Shown one piece after another: positions 1-9,784 of a DNA stretch of 64,000 bases. The position numbers were made by a program, and so were the translations under genes. A model generated the notes under the pieces. That model made no database searches. It was not told the DNA's origin and saw only the letters and a list, made by a program, of their open reading frames with translations. Origin of the DNA: Polychytrium aggregatum (lineage: Eukaryota > Chytridiomycota > Chytridiomycetes > Polychytriales); NCBI RefSeq assembly GCF_025602895.1, contig NW_026516230.1, forward strand, positions 248,001 through 312,000, in the 5' to 3' direction. Each line of letters begins with the position of its first letter. The first letter of the stretch is position 1.

Positions 1-2312
1 ACGAGACCCGAGACTCGACTCGACGATCTGCTGCAGCGCTGCGGAGAGGGAGTGGCGCGATCGTGTGCAGGAGAGAGTGTGATGCGGAAGAAAGTCAAAT
101 CCCTGAGCCCAAGTTTCGGCGGGTGCCCTCGGACGCCTGGGTGAGCGCCAAGGAGCGGCGCTGGGAGACGGCAGAGCGAGGGCGCTTCAGTGCGGCCGAT
201 GGACGGCCAGGCAGTGCGGCGGCATTCCAGGCGGGAAACACAAGGCGCTCTGCCAGATGCTGCCAGGCGTCGCGGAGGAGAGTCGATGCGAACCACAACG
301 ACAGATCTGGGATCGAGGCGCGACCGTGGGGCGATGCAGGTACAGCCACAGCCACACCTGAGCTGTGGCGCTGTGCGCCGCCACCGAGCGGGCTGTGGCA
401 GTTCACCAGCCCGGATCGACCAGCCAAAGCGAGCAGCCAAAGCGACCAGCCAAAAGGACGACCCACCACCACCGCTGCTGCTGCTGTTTTCAGGCTCCAT
501 CGTCGCTCTTGTCGCTGATCGCCACGGCCATCTCACTCCAGCCACACCGCCCCCCGCCCTGCTCGATCGATCTGTCGCCGGTCTCCGCATTCCCGCCAGC
601 GCTTGCTTGCTTGCTGGCTTGATCGCTCGCTCGCTCTGATCCCAACTTGCACCGCACCGGCGCCATTCCCAAAATAGCAGCATCTGCTCCTCGCCGAGAA
701 CGCTCTCGCTGCCTCTGCCGCCACACTGTGCCGGCCCTCGCTACGCTCCTCGCTCCTCGGTGCGACCAAAATAGCACGCCAGTTTCGGCCCCCACAGGCC
801 CATCCACCCACGGGAACGCCCAAACAACAGCCGACATCACCCGACACACACTTCGGCAAGCAATCGCTCGACAAGCAGCCAAAGCAAAGCAAATCAAGCA
901 AGCAAATCAAGCAAGCAAATCAAGCAAGCAAATCGAGCAATCACCCGGCCTGCAGGCAATCGCTCGTCCTGCAAGCAAGCGCATCTGGACAAGCTCCCAG
1001 GCCATCCCATTGCTCTCCCGTTCACGATACCCGCTCGCCTCGAGCAAAGTAAGGGCCTGTGCTCGGTCTGAAGGGCGGTCGACGGTGTTTTTTGTTTTTG
1101 CGTCTGTGCCCACCAACGGTGCACATTCCGTCGTTTCGCCGATCTCGACGGGCTCGTCTGCCAGTCCCTCGTTCGCAATCTCTCTCTCCCATCGACCACC
1201 CGGGCTGTGTGCTGCGTCGGCTGCTCTTCTTCTCCCCTCCTCTTGCCTCATCGTCTTTGCTGTTGCTGCTGTCCAGCCTCGGTCTCGGGATCAAACTTCC
1301 TCACCCTGTTGGTCTCTTCTATTTCTCTTCCCTTCCTCATCTCGTCCCCTCACTGACTCTTTGGTCTGACTATCGGTCTCGCCATCCTCTTGGTCTGGCT
1401 CTCCTCCGTCGCCGCCATCTCCCTCCCGCCTTCGTCTTCATCCTCTTGGTCCATGCAGTCGTCTTGGCCGTAGCCGCCTCCATCGTCTTCTTTCTATTCG
1501 GCTCGGCATTGCTGCATTCGCTCCTCCCCTCCGGTCCTCAACAGAAAGGCTTCATATCGTGCAAGGTGCGTTTGCTTGACCATCGTCGCTGCTCCGTTTG
1601 GCCAACCTGGCTTTGCCGGCCATTCCCGATAGCGTCGCCAGTCTGGAGAGTCTTGGTTAGACTGGCTTGTCGGTCGCCACTTGGTTCGCCACTCGGCTCG
1701 CCACCCGTCGTCTCTTTGCCATCTCATATGTCGCCTCTTCATCACTCCTGGCCACCAACCTCTGGTCTCGCTCATCGGGTCATCCGCACCGGCACCGGCA
1801 CCGGCACCGGTCCGTCGCTCCTTGGCTCCTCTGGCCGATTGTCCCCCACTCGCTCACTCTGTTCGGTTGTGTCTTCCTCGTCTTTCCCCATCAGTTTCCC
1901 GCTTCTGGTACATCCAGTTGTAGATCCAACTCGGCTCTGATCAACTGCGGATCGATATTTATATCTCGGTGAGTGTCAGTTTGTCTCGCTCTTCCCGGAT
2001 GGGCCGTCTCGTCCTCCTGCCATCGGTATCCTGTTGTAAAGCCACACGGCCAGACGCCTCCCACTCCAACGCTCTGCTGGGCCGACTCCTCCTCTGGCTC
2101 GTCCCTGTCCACACGTCTCCCAAAGCGACTGTCACCTCCTGTCAATTATTTCTGACTTTTCTGTCCATCCACCCTTTCCCGATCGTCCCCGATCGTTCCT
2201 GCCTCGCCCCAACCGGGTCCGACCCGATCTGAACTGATCCGAATCGTTCATACAGAATCACACGCAATCCATCCACCCATTCATTTCATTCATCGCCGTC
2301 GCCTCCATCGAC
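1..2312. other. Upstream/leader region of the Zds-like gene, no supported gene
   Basis: No convincing protein is seen here. The long open frames are strongly biased pyrimidine-rich translations with no domain and no stable reading between frames. The stretch from about 1,200 to 2,250 is CT-rich on the + strand, as often seen in fungal promoters and leaders. A plausible 5'-UTR intron runs from the GTGAGT at about 1,970 to an ATACAG acceptor near 2,252, placing a short spliced leader before the ATG at 2,313. A TATA-like ATATTTATAT lies near 1,950. A (CACCGG)n run is present at about 1,787-1,810. Confidence 0.5.
888..938. repeat. 12-bp tandem repeat (AAGCAAATCAAG unit)
   Basis: Roughly four head-to-tail copies of a 12-base unit containing GCAAATCAAGCA are visible. 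The repeat lies in non-coding DNA. No function is suggested. Confidence 0.75.
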
Positions 2313-5300
2313 ATGGCTGACAGAAAGTTCCTGGGCTTCAAACGGTCAAAGCGCGACTCGGATGCGAGCAGTATCGGCTCCACCGTCTCCAAACAGTCCA
2401 CTTCCTCCATCCGGACCATCTCCGACAAGCTGTGGGGCCCCGAGAGCGGCCTGGCTCGAGCCTTTCGGGGACTCAACCGGAAAACGTCCCATGTCCAAGA
2501 GCCCGTCTTCGCGGACCACTCCGACGGCTATACCCACAAAGACCCCGCCAAGCGTTCCGTCTCCGAATCGACCCTCAACAACTACATCATCGAGTCGCCG
2601 AGCGACAGCACGGACCTGCCCACGTCTCACCCTCATCAGTGGGGGTATGCCGCCCAGCACCACGACCCGTCGGCTGCTCATGCTGCTTCGTCCTCGACCC
2701 CCGCTATCGCCTCTACCAGTGCGCCGCCGTCCGCCCCGATCGACATCTCGCCCACCCATATGCACTTCAGGCCCTCGGACCGGAAGGACTTTTCCGGCGT
2801 CTACTCGGGCAGCTCCTCCGACTCGTCGCAGATGGCCTACTCGTGGGAGCCCGGAAGTGAGATGCGCATGATGGTCAGCCACGCTCCTTCGGGCGCTCAC
2901 CACCCCTATCCGCCGAGCTCGCAGACCTCCTCGGTCCAAGTCCCTGGCGCCAGTCCATCGGCTTCGACCCAGACCTCAGCCTCGCCGGATGACCTGGCCC
3001 ATGTCTCCGATGGCTACAAGAACGCCGACAACGCCTTCGACGAGCCCGTGCGGCGGTCCTCTCGCCTCTCCACCTCCCACAAGAAGCCTCCGTCCTCGAA
3101 CGAACACTGCATCCCAAACCACCTCCCGCCTTTGACAGAATCTCTTGATCCCGCTCTGGCTGAGCCCCCGAGAATCTCGTCCAACCTCCGCCGCCTCAGC
3201 TCGTCCCCGACCTTTGCCGACTCGGACCAGCACCACCGAAACCGACCCAGCCTCGCCCCAATCCAGACCCAGCTGGGCCTGTCCTCGCTCGGCATGCACC
3301 CGTCTCGGTCTTCCGGAGATCTGAGCGTCGGCAGCGTGCTGCTTTCGCCCATCCAGGAAGCCGAGGGCGAGTCCGAAACCACTCCCACCGAGCTCGTCGA
3401 TACCCCCGAGGGCAGTACAGCCCAGAGCAAGACGGCAGACGACCCCAAGCCAGAGTCATCGTCGCCCACGTCAGGATCCGGCACATCTCTCCGCAGAGTC
3501 TCCACCCGCTCGAGGGCCAAGGCCCAGCTGTCGGCCAGCGTCGACGTTTTCCTGCCGAGTCTGATCCTGCCGCCTCCCGAGGCTGCGGGGCTGCAGAGCA
3601 AAGATGCTCCTGCGGGAGTGAGTCCGCTGCTCTCTCCCGAGACCAAGACCGTCCTCTCGCTCTCCGGATCCAGCCGCACGATCGAGGCTGATTCGTCCCT
3701 GAACGTCCTCTGGGTCCCCGGCCACCTCAACACCGAGGCCGGGGCCAGTCCCTTTGCGGGCTCCGACTCGCTGCTCGAGGACCCGGCGATCCAGTCGTGG
3801 CTCGCTAACCAGGTCGGCGAAGGCCCGCTTGTTCTGCGCAAGAGCAAGAACCGCGGCCCTGTCCGCCGAGCAAAATCGTTTGTCGAGCGGCACATCTCGA
3901 TCACCCCAGAGAACGCCCACGAGATCCCCGATACCGACGACAGGGCAAAGTCGCCCGAGTCCGATCCGGATGCCGCTGCATCTCTGGCCGCCGGCGTTCC
4001 AGAGTCCAAGTCGCCCCGGAACCCCAAGGTACATCGTGCCAAGACCGTCGAGGGCACCACCGTGTCCTCCACCAGTGCCGCCCGCCCGGCTTTCAAGGGT
4101 ATGGCTCCACTTCGCCGCAGCAAGCTTTCCCAGAAGAAAAAGTCCTCTGCCAGCAAGCCGTCCGCCGAGGGCGACGGTTCCTCCGAGTCATCCGGACTGT
4201 CCCGTAGCAAGACCGGCAAACGGGTGCGCAAGTCGCTCAATCGACCCAAGCCCGCCGATGAGGTTATCAGCATCGAGGTCATCATGGAATCTTCGGACGA
4301 GGCAGCCGCCCAGGTCGCTTCCAGCCCCAAGCCTGACGAGCTCGGTGGCATCACAGCGATCTCCACCGTCCCTGCCGTTGATAGCGACAGGGCTGATGTG
4401 GCCACAACCATCGCCGTTGCCGTCGAGTCGGACAGGGTGCCCGAGTCCGACGCCTCCAGCTTTATCTCCATCAGCTCGAAATCTGAGATGCTTGCCGATA
4501 GTCCCTCCGACAGCCCCTCGTCTCCTTCCTTCGAGACTGTGTCTGTGGAGCCCGAGGAGGACTCGCTCAGCGTCATCAACAGTCTGCTCGAGGACTCTGC
4601 CTACTACGAAGACAGTCTCTCGACTGTCGAGTCGCCGGCGGCGTCATCGTCATCGTCGTCATCATCGTCATCGTCGTCGCTCCACGGACCGGGTCCATCC
4701 GATTCGACCTCGCAAAAAGTCACCCTGCTGATGGAGGGTCGCACCCAGCCCACCAGTCCCTTGGTGGTTGCGCCGCCGCGGCTTTCGTCGGCACCCACGC
4801 CATCCCCAGAGGCCAAGCCCAAGTGGACGTGGCTGAGCGGCATCCTGGGCTCCAAGAGCAAGGACGTCAAAGAGTCCAAGGACTCCAAGGACTCCAAGGA
4901 AGGCAAGAAAACCAAGAGCCGGAAGCAGTCTGGCAAAAAGTCCAAGGCCAAGTCCAAGGCCAAGCCCGAGACTCATGTCGCTGCCTCGGGTGCGCCAACC
5001 GACTCGGACTACAACCCATACCCGCAGGATTCGCAGTGGGTCAATGTCGAGAACATCGATCCCGAGGGCATCATCATCGATGGCAAGCCGCGGTTCGCCC
5101 CACACGTCGAAAAGTACATTTACCGCATGTCCCACAGCAAACTAGCGCAGCTGCGTCGCCCGCTCGTCCACCAGGTCCTCATCACCAACTTCATGCTGTA
5201 CATCCTGGCCGTCCATGCCGATGTCACCCTCAGCCGCGATCCCCGTGGCCCGCGCGCTCGCAAGAAGGGCAAGAAGACCAGAGGGCAGCCGCGCAAGTCG

Positions 5301-5990
5301 TCCATGAACCCCAATAATGTCGGCGACCGAGGCGGCCCCTCTTCCTTATCGGCGCCGTCGCTGTCATCGTCGCTGTCACCGATGCACCCCGGCTCTGTGC
5401 ACATCGGCGCGCCGCCGCCACCTCCTATCCAGATGCCTGCCAACTATGCCAACGAGTCGATGGTGCTGCAGTCCTCCAAGCACAGCAAATTCTCGATGGG
5501 CATGGGGCCGTTCAACCACCAGCAGCTGGCATCATCGGCATCGGCATCGCCATCATCGTTGTCGTCCCCAAACATCGGCAATGGCGCCTCCGCCGCCAAC
5601 GGCGCATCGGGGGCTCCTGGCCACCGCACGCCTGGACGTAGCTCCCCGGACCACTCTGCCATGCACCAGTTCTTGTTCCAGTCGCCCTCGTCGTCATCCA
5701 GCGCCACTGAGCAGCCGCCAGTGTCACCAAGCACTGGTGCCGCTGGTGCCGTCAACATGGCCTGGCAGCACAGCGGACGCTCAGGACCCGGATACGTCCA
5801 GCATCCCTATCCGTCCAACCGCGGAGATCCTTATTCGCCAATGGCAGTGGCGGCGCCGCCGGTGGGAAACATGCTGCCGATATCCTCGGCCAACGATGAT
5901 GATGAGGACGAGGACGACGTCCCGCTAGGCGTGCTGCAGTCTCGCCGAGCCAGCATATCGAGTCTGTCGAGCCTCAAGAGCGACCACTGA
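2313..5990 (+). CDS. Zds1/Zds2-like protein with C-terminal Zds_C domain
   Basis: A single-exon frame of 1,225 aa, mostly Ser/Pro/Thr-rich and probably disordered. The recognisable part is near the C-terminus at about residues 928-975, where a segment with YRMSHSKLAQLRRPL followed by HQVLITNFMLYIL matches the pattern of the Zds_C domain (conserved KLA..RRPL..QVLI.NFM core). Zds proteins in yeasts regulate PP2A-Cdc55/B55 and thereby mitotic exit and polarity. A Trp-rich then Lys-rich segment (WTWLSGILGSKSK and after, about residues 835-890) precedes it, as in Zds proteins. The tail is a Ser/Pro/His linker ending in an acidic cluster. The family call rests on this domain alone; the N-terminal 900 residues are unassigned. 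The start is the first ATG, followed by MADRKFLGFKRSKR. Confidence 0.8.
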   Translation: MADRKFLGFKRSKRDSDASSIGSTVSKQSTSSIRTISDKLWGPESGLARAFRGLNRKTSHVQEPVFADHSDGYTHKDPAKRSVSESTLNNYIIESPSDSTDLPTSHPHQWGYAAQHHDPSAAHAASSSTPAIASTSAPPSAPIDISPTHMHFRPSDRKDFSGVYSGSSSDSSQMAYSWEPGSEMRMMVSHAPSGAHHPYPPSSQTSSVQVPGASPSASTQTSASPDDLAHVSDGYKNADNAFDEPVRRSSRLSTSHKKPPSSNEHCIPNHLPPLTESLDPALAEPPRISSNLRRLSSSPTFADSDQHHRNRPSLAPIQTQLGLSSLGMHPSRSSGDLSVGSVLLSPIQEAEGESETTPTELVDTPEGSTAQSKTADDPKPESSSPTSGSGTSLRRVSTRSRAKAQLSASVDVFLPSLILPPPEAAGLQSKDAPAGVSPLLSPETKTVLSLSGSSRTIEADSSLNVLWVPGHLNTEAGASPFAGSDSLLEDPAIQSWLANQVGEGPLVLRKSKNRGPVRRAKSFVERHISITPENAHEIPDTDDRAKSPESDPDAAASLAAGVPESKSPRNPKVHRAKTVEGTTVSSTSAARPAFKGMAPLRRSKLSQKKKSSASKPSAEGDGSSESSGLSRSKTGKRVRKSLNRPKPADEVISIEVIMESSDEAAAQVASSPKPDELGGITAISTVPAVDSDRADVATTIAVAVESDRVPESDASSFISISSKSEMLADSPSDSPSSPSFETVSVEPEEDSLSVINSLLEDSAYYEDSLSTVESPAASSSSSSSSSSSSLHGPGPSDSTSQKVTLLMEGRTQPTSPLVVAPPRLSSAPTPSPEAKPKWTWLSGILGSKSKDVKESKDSKDSKEGKKTKSRKQSGKKSKAKSKAKPETHVAASGAPTDSDYNPYPQDSQWVNVENIDPEGIIIDGKPRFAPHVEKYIYRMSHSKLAQLRRPLVHQVLITNFMLYILAVHADVTLSRDPRGPRARKKGKKTRGQPRKSSMNPNNVGDRGGPSSLSAPSLSSSLSPMHPGSVHIGAPPPPPIQMPANYANESMVLQSSKHSKFSMGMGPFNHQQLASSASASPSSLSSPNIGNGASAANGASGAPGHRTPGRSSPDHSAMHQFLFQSPSSSSSATEQPPVSPSTGAAGAVNMAWQHSGRSGPGYVQHPYPSNRGDPYSPMAVAAPPVGNMLPISSANDDDEDEDDVPLGVLQSRRASISSLSSLKSDH
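4643..4680 (+). repeat. In-frame TCA/TCG microsatellite encoding poly-Ser
   Basis: A TCATCG-type microsatellite within the Zds-like gene encodes about 13 consecutive serines. The complementary reading gives a false poly-Asp frame on the other strand. Confidence 0.9.
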
Positions 5991-7078
5991 ACGGAGCAGC
6001 GATCGTGTCGTGCACAAGCATCCAGTTTGCTCTGGCACGATCCCTGATGGCGCGCCAATGTTGCTGCTGGTGGTGGTGGTGGTGGTTTTGAGGAGGGTTC
6101 CTGTTATTGCTGCCGCTGTTTGGATGAACTTCCCGTTGGCTCTCGATGCCGGGCACCGCACTGTCGGTGCTGGCTCCTGCCACTCAATGTCATGTCGTAG
6201 ATGTCCCTGTAGATGTTTGAGGCCTCCTTCTGCGAGCCCTGTTGTGAAGGCGCTTTGTTTGCTTTGCTGATGCCAATGCTGTCGTCCCCCGCCTCTCCCC
6301 CTCATTATCCCGCCCCCCGATCATGTCCTGTGTCGGAAATCCTGCACTCGTCTTCGAGGTTTCATCTGACTGGACAAACTCCTCCCCTCCCCCTCATTCA
6401 CTTTCTCCACAGCCACTCACCTTCTCACCGATGCCTTCCAACCTTTTGCTCCCTCCCCTTTTTTTTTCCATTTTCATTTCATTTCATTTTTCATGTTGTT
6501 CTTCCTCTTTCTCCCATATTTGAGATCTCACTCTTCCGTCCTTGTTCTGGTATGTGGAACAATCTTGCGATGGCCACGGCGCAGTTTTGCACCCCTCCTG
6601 CTTTTCATCTTTCACTTGGTCGCGCACGCTCTCTTTCTCTCTTTCTCTCTTTCTCTCTTTCTCTCTTTCTCTCTTTCTCTCTTTCTCTCACCCTATCGCT
6701 CGCTTGTTCCTTTTCGTTGCTGAAGGCAGAATCTCTCTTCCATCTCAAGATAATATAAAACACGCTGTGGCTCCCTACCGGCCACCCTGTATTTGACCAA
6801 GCATGATGCAGAGCCACAAATGTGCGATATGTGATGTTGCGCATCGATGGCTGTCGAAGGCAATGAAGTACATTCACGACTGAGACCATCTTCAGGACTG
6901 TTCTTGGAGTGGCCCTGAGTGGATACAGGCTCATGGTCCTGCTTGCAAAGAGTGAACGTGTATATCTGGTCGGGATGGCGCTGCTGTCTGCAGATCCACC
7001 AATCACTTCATAAGCAGACTGAGGGGGTGTAGACTCTGCAACCCATTTGTCAGCGTGGTATGCGATGGCATGCGTCCA
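5991..7078. other. 3' flank of the Zds-like gene, CT-rich, no gene
   Basis: No supported gene. It holds a (GGT)n-like run near 6,069, several pyrimidine tracts including TTTTTTTTCC near 6,462, and the CT microsatellite listed separately. The left part of the antisense transposon remnant may extend into 6,800-7,078, but no second terminal repeat could be found there. Confidence 0.5.
6629..6688 (+). repeat. (CTCTTTCT)n microsatellite
   Basis: About seven uninterrupted copies of the 8-base unit CTCTTTCT lie in intergenic DNA downstream of the Zds-like gene. Confidence 0.95.
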
Positions 7079-7266
7079 ACTATGCCATAAGAAATAGAAC
7101 AGATCACTTTGGCAACCTCCGAGTGAAGACCACCGGTCGCAGTGCAGCGATGCGAAAATCGAGGGTGCTGTGTTTGGCCATGATTGCAATGAGTGGGTGG
7201 GTGTATTCAGGTCACAGAAAAAACCCTGTCATGGCTCAAAACGGGGTGTCCCGTTTCATTATGGAA
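7079..7266 (-). mobile_element. Deletion derivative (MITE-like) of the mariner-Fanzor element
   Basis: Read on the minus strand, this stretch begins with a terminal repeat TTCCATAATGAAACGGGACA (7,266-7,247) that matches the left end of the element at 10,897. A 25-codon frame follows (7,181-7,104). Its first 15 residues (MAKHSTLDFRIAALR) match the start of the mariner transposase (MTIRHTSDFRTAALR). Its last ten (PVVFTRRLPK, then TGA) match the end of the Fanzor protein (PAVFTRRLPK). The ATG sits 72 bases inside the CGGGAC core, against 65 in the full element. Similarity continues about 35 bases past the stop. So the whole interior has been lost by a clean junction. A second terminal repeat was not found, so the far end is decayed or truncated. 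Sequence divergence shows it comes from a different family copy, not from the one at 10.9 kb. Confidence 0.8.
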
Positions 7267-7307
7267 ACGCTGTTAGCTTCCGGCTGGTTGAGTACACATC
7301 CTTCCTG

Positions 7308-9407
7308 CTATCTGCAGCCATTCAGATTCGCAAGTGCTTCCAGCCTCTGCCTCGCAAAGTCGTTGCCCAGGTTGGCTGATTTGCGAAGCCATTCGACGGC
7401 TGTCTCGGTGTTCCGGGCCACTCCGTTGCCGTCCGAGTAGCGATTGGCCAGATAGAGCTGCCCGTAGCTGTTGCCCTGTTCGGCAGATTTGCGGAACAGT
7501 GCCACGGCCGCCGAACTATCCTTGGGCACGCCGTAGCCGTTCAGGCAACAGAACCCAAGCATCCACTGTCCGTACGAATCTCCTTGGTCGGCCGCCAGCC
7601 GGAACCATCGGGCGGCCGTCGCGTCGTTCGCGCCGACGCCATATCCAGCGCGGAAGTACTCGCCCAGCAGGTTCTGGCTGACGCTGTGGCCGCTGCGGGC
7701 GAGCGGCTCCAAGAGCTTCGCGGCCGTGCGGTTGTCCTTGGCAGTGCCGGTGCCGCCCGAATAACAGAACGCGACGAGATGCTTGCAGAGCCAGAAACGC
7801 TCCGATCCAAGTCGGCACTGGTTGAAGAACTCGACGGCGGCTTGGCTGCTGCACGATTCCAGCACTGGATAGAAGCATTCGTGTTCGCCGAGCCTAAAGT
7901 CGTCGGTTCGGCTCTCGCGGATGAGCTCAAGCCCTCGCCTGGTGTCCTGGGCCACGTCAAGGCCAAGGTAGTGGAGCCAGCCCAGCATATGTGTCGCAAT
8001 CGGCTTGTGGATAGGGTCGGTCGACTGGGCTCGGACCTTGCTCCAGTTGGCACTCGCATCGGCAAGGCTCTGTTGGATGCCGATGCCCGTCAGCGACAGC
8101 CACCCAAGATAATATGCCGCCTCCAGACTGCCCGCTTCGGCTGCCCACTGGAAGAACCGGGCGGCCTGAGTCCAAGCCGGGTCGGAAGCTGCCTTGCCCT
8201 CGGAAATGCACTTGGCCGCCTGTATACCCGCAGCGGCATCGCCTCTCTGGACCCGCTGAAGGATATCGTGAGGGACGTCAGGGAACAGCTCAGCGCTCAG
8301 CTCGAACGGCGGCGGCGCGGGACCGGTCTGGATCGTTGGCTCGCTGCTGCCCGTCGACGGAGGTTGTCTGTTTGACTCTGGGATGTGGTTCCTGGTGTCG
8401 TGTATGCTGCTGCGGTCGTTGCTGTTGCTGCTGGTGCTGGCTTCATAAGTGCCGCCGTTGATACCGTTTGTGTTCGCGCTGATACCAGCGGTACCATTCG
8501 GCGGCTCAGACTCCAACGGCAAGGTCCTGGCGGGGGCAGGGACGGGCACGTCCCGGTATGCCGCCAGCGACGCAAGGATCTCTGGGAGAGTCGGTCTCTG
8601 CGCTGGGTCTTGATGCCAGCACCGCTCGATCAGAGACCAGACGTTGTCGGGAATGTCGGGCAGCCGCCTGGGTCGATTTCCACTGGTGACTTGCAGAACG
8701 ATGACAATATCCCTCATCGGCTGGCCGCTCTGGGTGGTCCAGATGGGCTTGCCGCTGTTGAGGACTTCGTACATGGTGGTACCAAAGGCATAGACGTCGG
8801 TATGCTTGCTCGAGTCGGCCGGGTTTTCGTCATCCAACATCTCGGGTGCCATGTAGTCCAGGGTGCCGCCGCTTGGCTGGCCTCGACCAGCACTCATGGA
8901 GCTGCGCCTTGTCCGAGACATGCCAAAGTCGGCAACTACGGCCTGCATGCCGTGGTCGAGGAGGATATTCTGAGGCTTGAGGTCGCCGTGGACGATGTTT
9001 TTGTCGTGGAGATATGCCATTCCGGAGGCGACTTGGAAGAGGAGTGCAAGCCTCGAGTCAAGCGAGCTGGGGGGCTGAGACGTGCTGGCGACATAGGCGT
9101 GAAGGCTTCCGTTCCTCATGAAAGGCGAGACCATGAAGGGCCGGATGGCGCCGCCTGTGGTGCCTCGGTCACAGGCTCCGAACAGGGGTAGGATGTGCTG
9201 GTGGTTCAGGCCATACCAGATGCTGATTTCGCGCCGAAAGTCGAGGAGCTCGCTCTGGCTGAAGCTGCGATAGAGCTGCTTGACTGCGACGGGGGAGCCA
9301 AAGTAGTCTGCCTTGAAGACCTCGCCGAAGCCGCCGGCTGAGAAAGGGCCGGCCGACCAGTTGGTGATGTTGGCTTCGGGGATGAACCAGGACGGGGTCT
9401 GGGCCAT
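7308..9407 (-). CDS. TKL-type protein kinase with C-terminal Sel1 repeats
   Basis: A single-exon 699-aa protein. Residues about 15-285 form a protein kinase domain. It has a glycine-rich loop (AGGFGEVF), a VAVKQL lysine, a catalytic loop HGDLKPQN (HGD in place of HRD, common in fungal TKL kinases), a DFG motif and an APE-type MAPEM, so it looks catalytically competent. A Ser/Asn-rich linker follows. From about residue 380 there are Sel1-like repeats (for example AARFFQWAAEAG, AARWFRLAADQGDSYGQWMLG). Sel1 repeats form alpha-solenoids that bind partners. The C-terminal 270 residues, including DPIHKPIATHMLGW, are clearly homologous to the C-terminus of the large NLR gene ending at 33,839. The transposon derivative lies 41 bp beyond the stop codon. 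It probably acts as a signalling kinase with a solenoid sensor or adaptor; its substrate is unknown. Confidence 0.93.
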   Translation of the reverse strand: MAQTPSWFIPEANITNWSAGPFSAGGFGEVFKADYFGSPVAVKQLYRSFSQSELLDFRREISIWYGLNHQHILPLFGACDRGTTGGAIRPFMVSPFMRNGSLHAYVASTSQPPSSLDSRLALLFQVASGMAYLHDKNIVHGDLKPQNILLDHGMQAVVADFGMSRTRRSSMSAGRGQPSGGTLDYMAPEMLDDENPADSSKHTDVYAFGTTMYEVLNSGKPIWTTQSGQPMRDIVIVLQVTSGNRPRRLPDIPDNVWSLIERCWHQDPAQRPTLPEILASLAAYRDVPVPAPARTLPLESEPPNGTAGISANTNGINGGTYEASTSSNSNDRSSIHDTRNHIPESNRQPPSTGSSEPTIQTGPAPPPFELSAELFPDVPHDILQRVQRGDAAAGIQAAKCISEGKAASDPAWTQAARFFQWAAEAGSLEAAYYLGWLSLTGIGIQQSLADASANWSKVRAQSTDPIHKPIATHMLGWLHYLGLDVAQDTRRGLELIRESRTDDFRLGEHECFYPVLESCSSQAAVEFFNQCRLGSERFWLCKHLVAFCYSGGTGTAKDNRTAAKLLEPLARSGHSVSQNLLGEYFRAGYGVGANDATAARWFRLAADQGDSYGQWMLGFCCLNGYGVPKDSSAAVALFRKSAEQGNSYGQLYLANRYSDGNGVARNTETAVEWLRKSANLGNDFARQRLEALANLNGCR

Positions 9408-9784
9408 GGTTGCGACGGAGGAGCGAGGGGAGATGGGGTCTGGGTGCGGTGCTGCTCGAGTCTGGGTTTGGCTCTGGGTTTGGCTCTGGGTGATGGCGGT
9501 CTCGCTCGGCAGCGAGAGCGCACCGAGGCCGGCCTGGAGGCGCGTCTCGCTGCCGCCTGCTCTCGCCGAGAAGCGCCCTCACCGCATTTCTCTTTTCCTT
9601 CATGGAGTCGATCGCTTTGGCCAGTGCACCATCGGTTGCACTGTCGTCTGCACTGTCGTCTGCACCGTCTGTACTGTCATCTGCCCCCCCCCGAAGCCGT
9701 CGCTCTGGACCACCCTCGGGCCGAAAGCCGTCGTCCTGGCCAGCATCACCGCAAATCGATTGCCCTGGACCGTCGCCTGCTGTC
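9408..9784. promoter_or_regulatory. Divergent promoter between kinase and proline-rich gene
   Basis: This interval separates the kinase start codon (minus strand) from the more likely start of the next gene (ATG 9,785, plus strand). It contains short repeats of CTGGGTTTGGCT (about 9,462-9,492) and of GCACTGTCGTCT (about 9,635-9,665). An in-frame upstream ATG at 9,602 could extend the + gene. No TATA box is obvious. Confidence 0.4.

Noticed and set aside
63-1940. Overlapping + and - frames up to 293 codons at the window start
   Set aside because: Pyrimidine-rich, low-complexity translations in several frames at once, no domain and no codon preference. Best read as promoter/leader DNA.
3014-4579. 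521-codon open frame on the minus strand
   Set aside because: It is the antisense shadow of the Ser-rich Zds-like gene. TCN serine codons read as Glu/Asp/Arg/Gly on the other strand and suppress stops; no domain is present.
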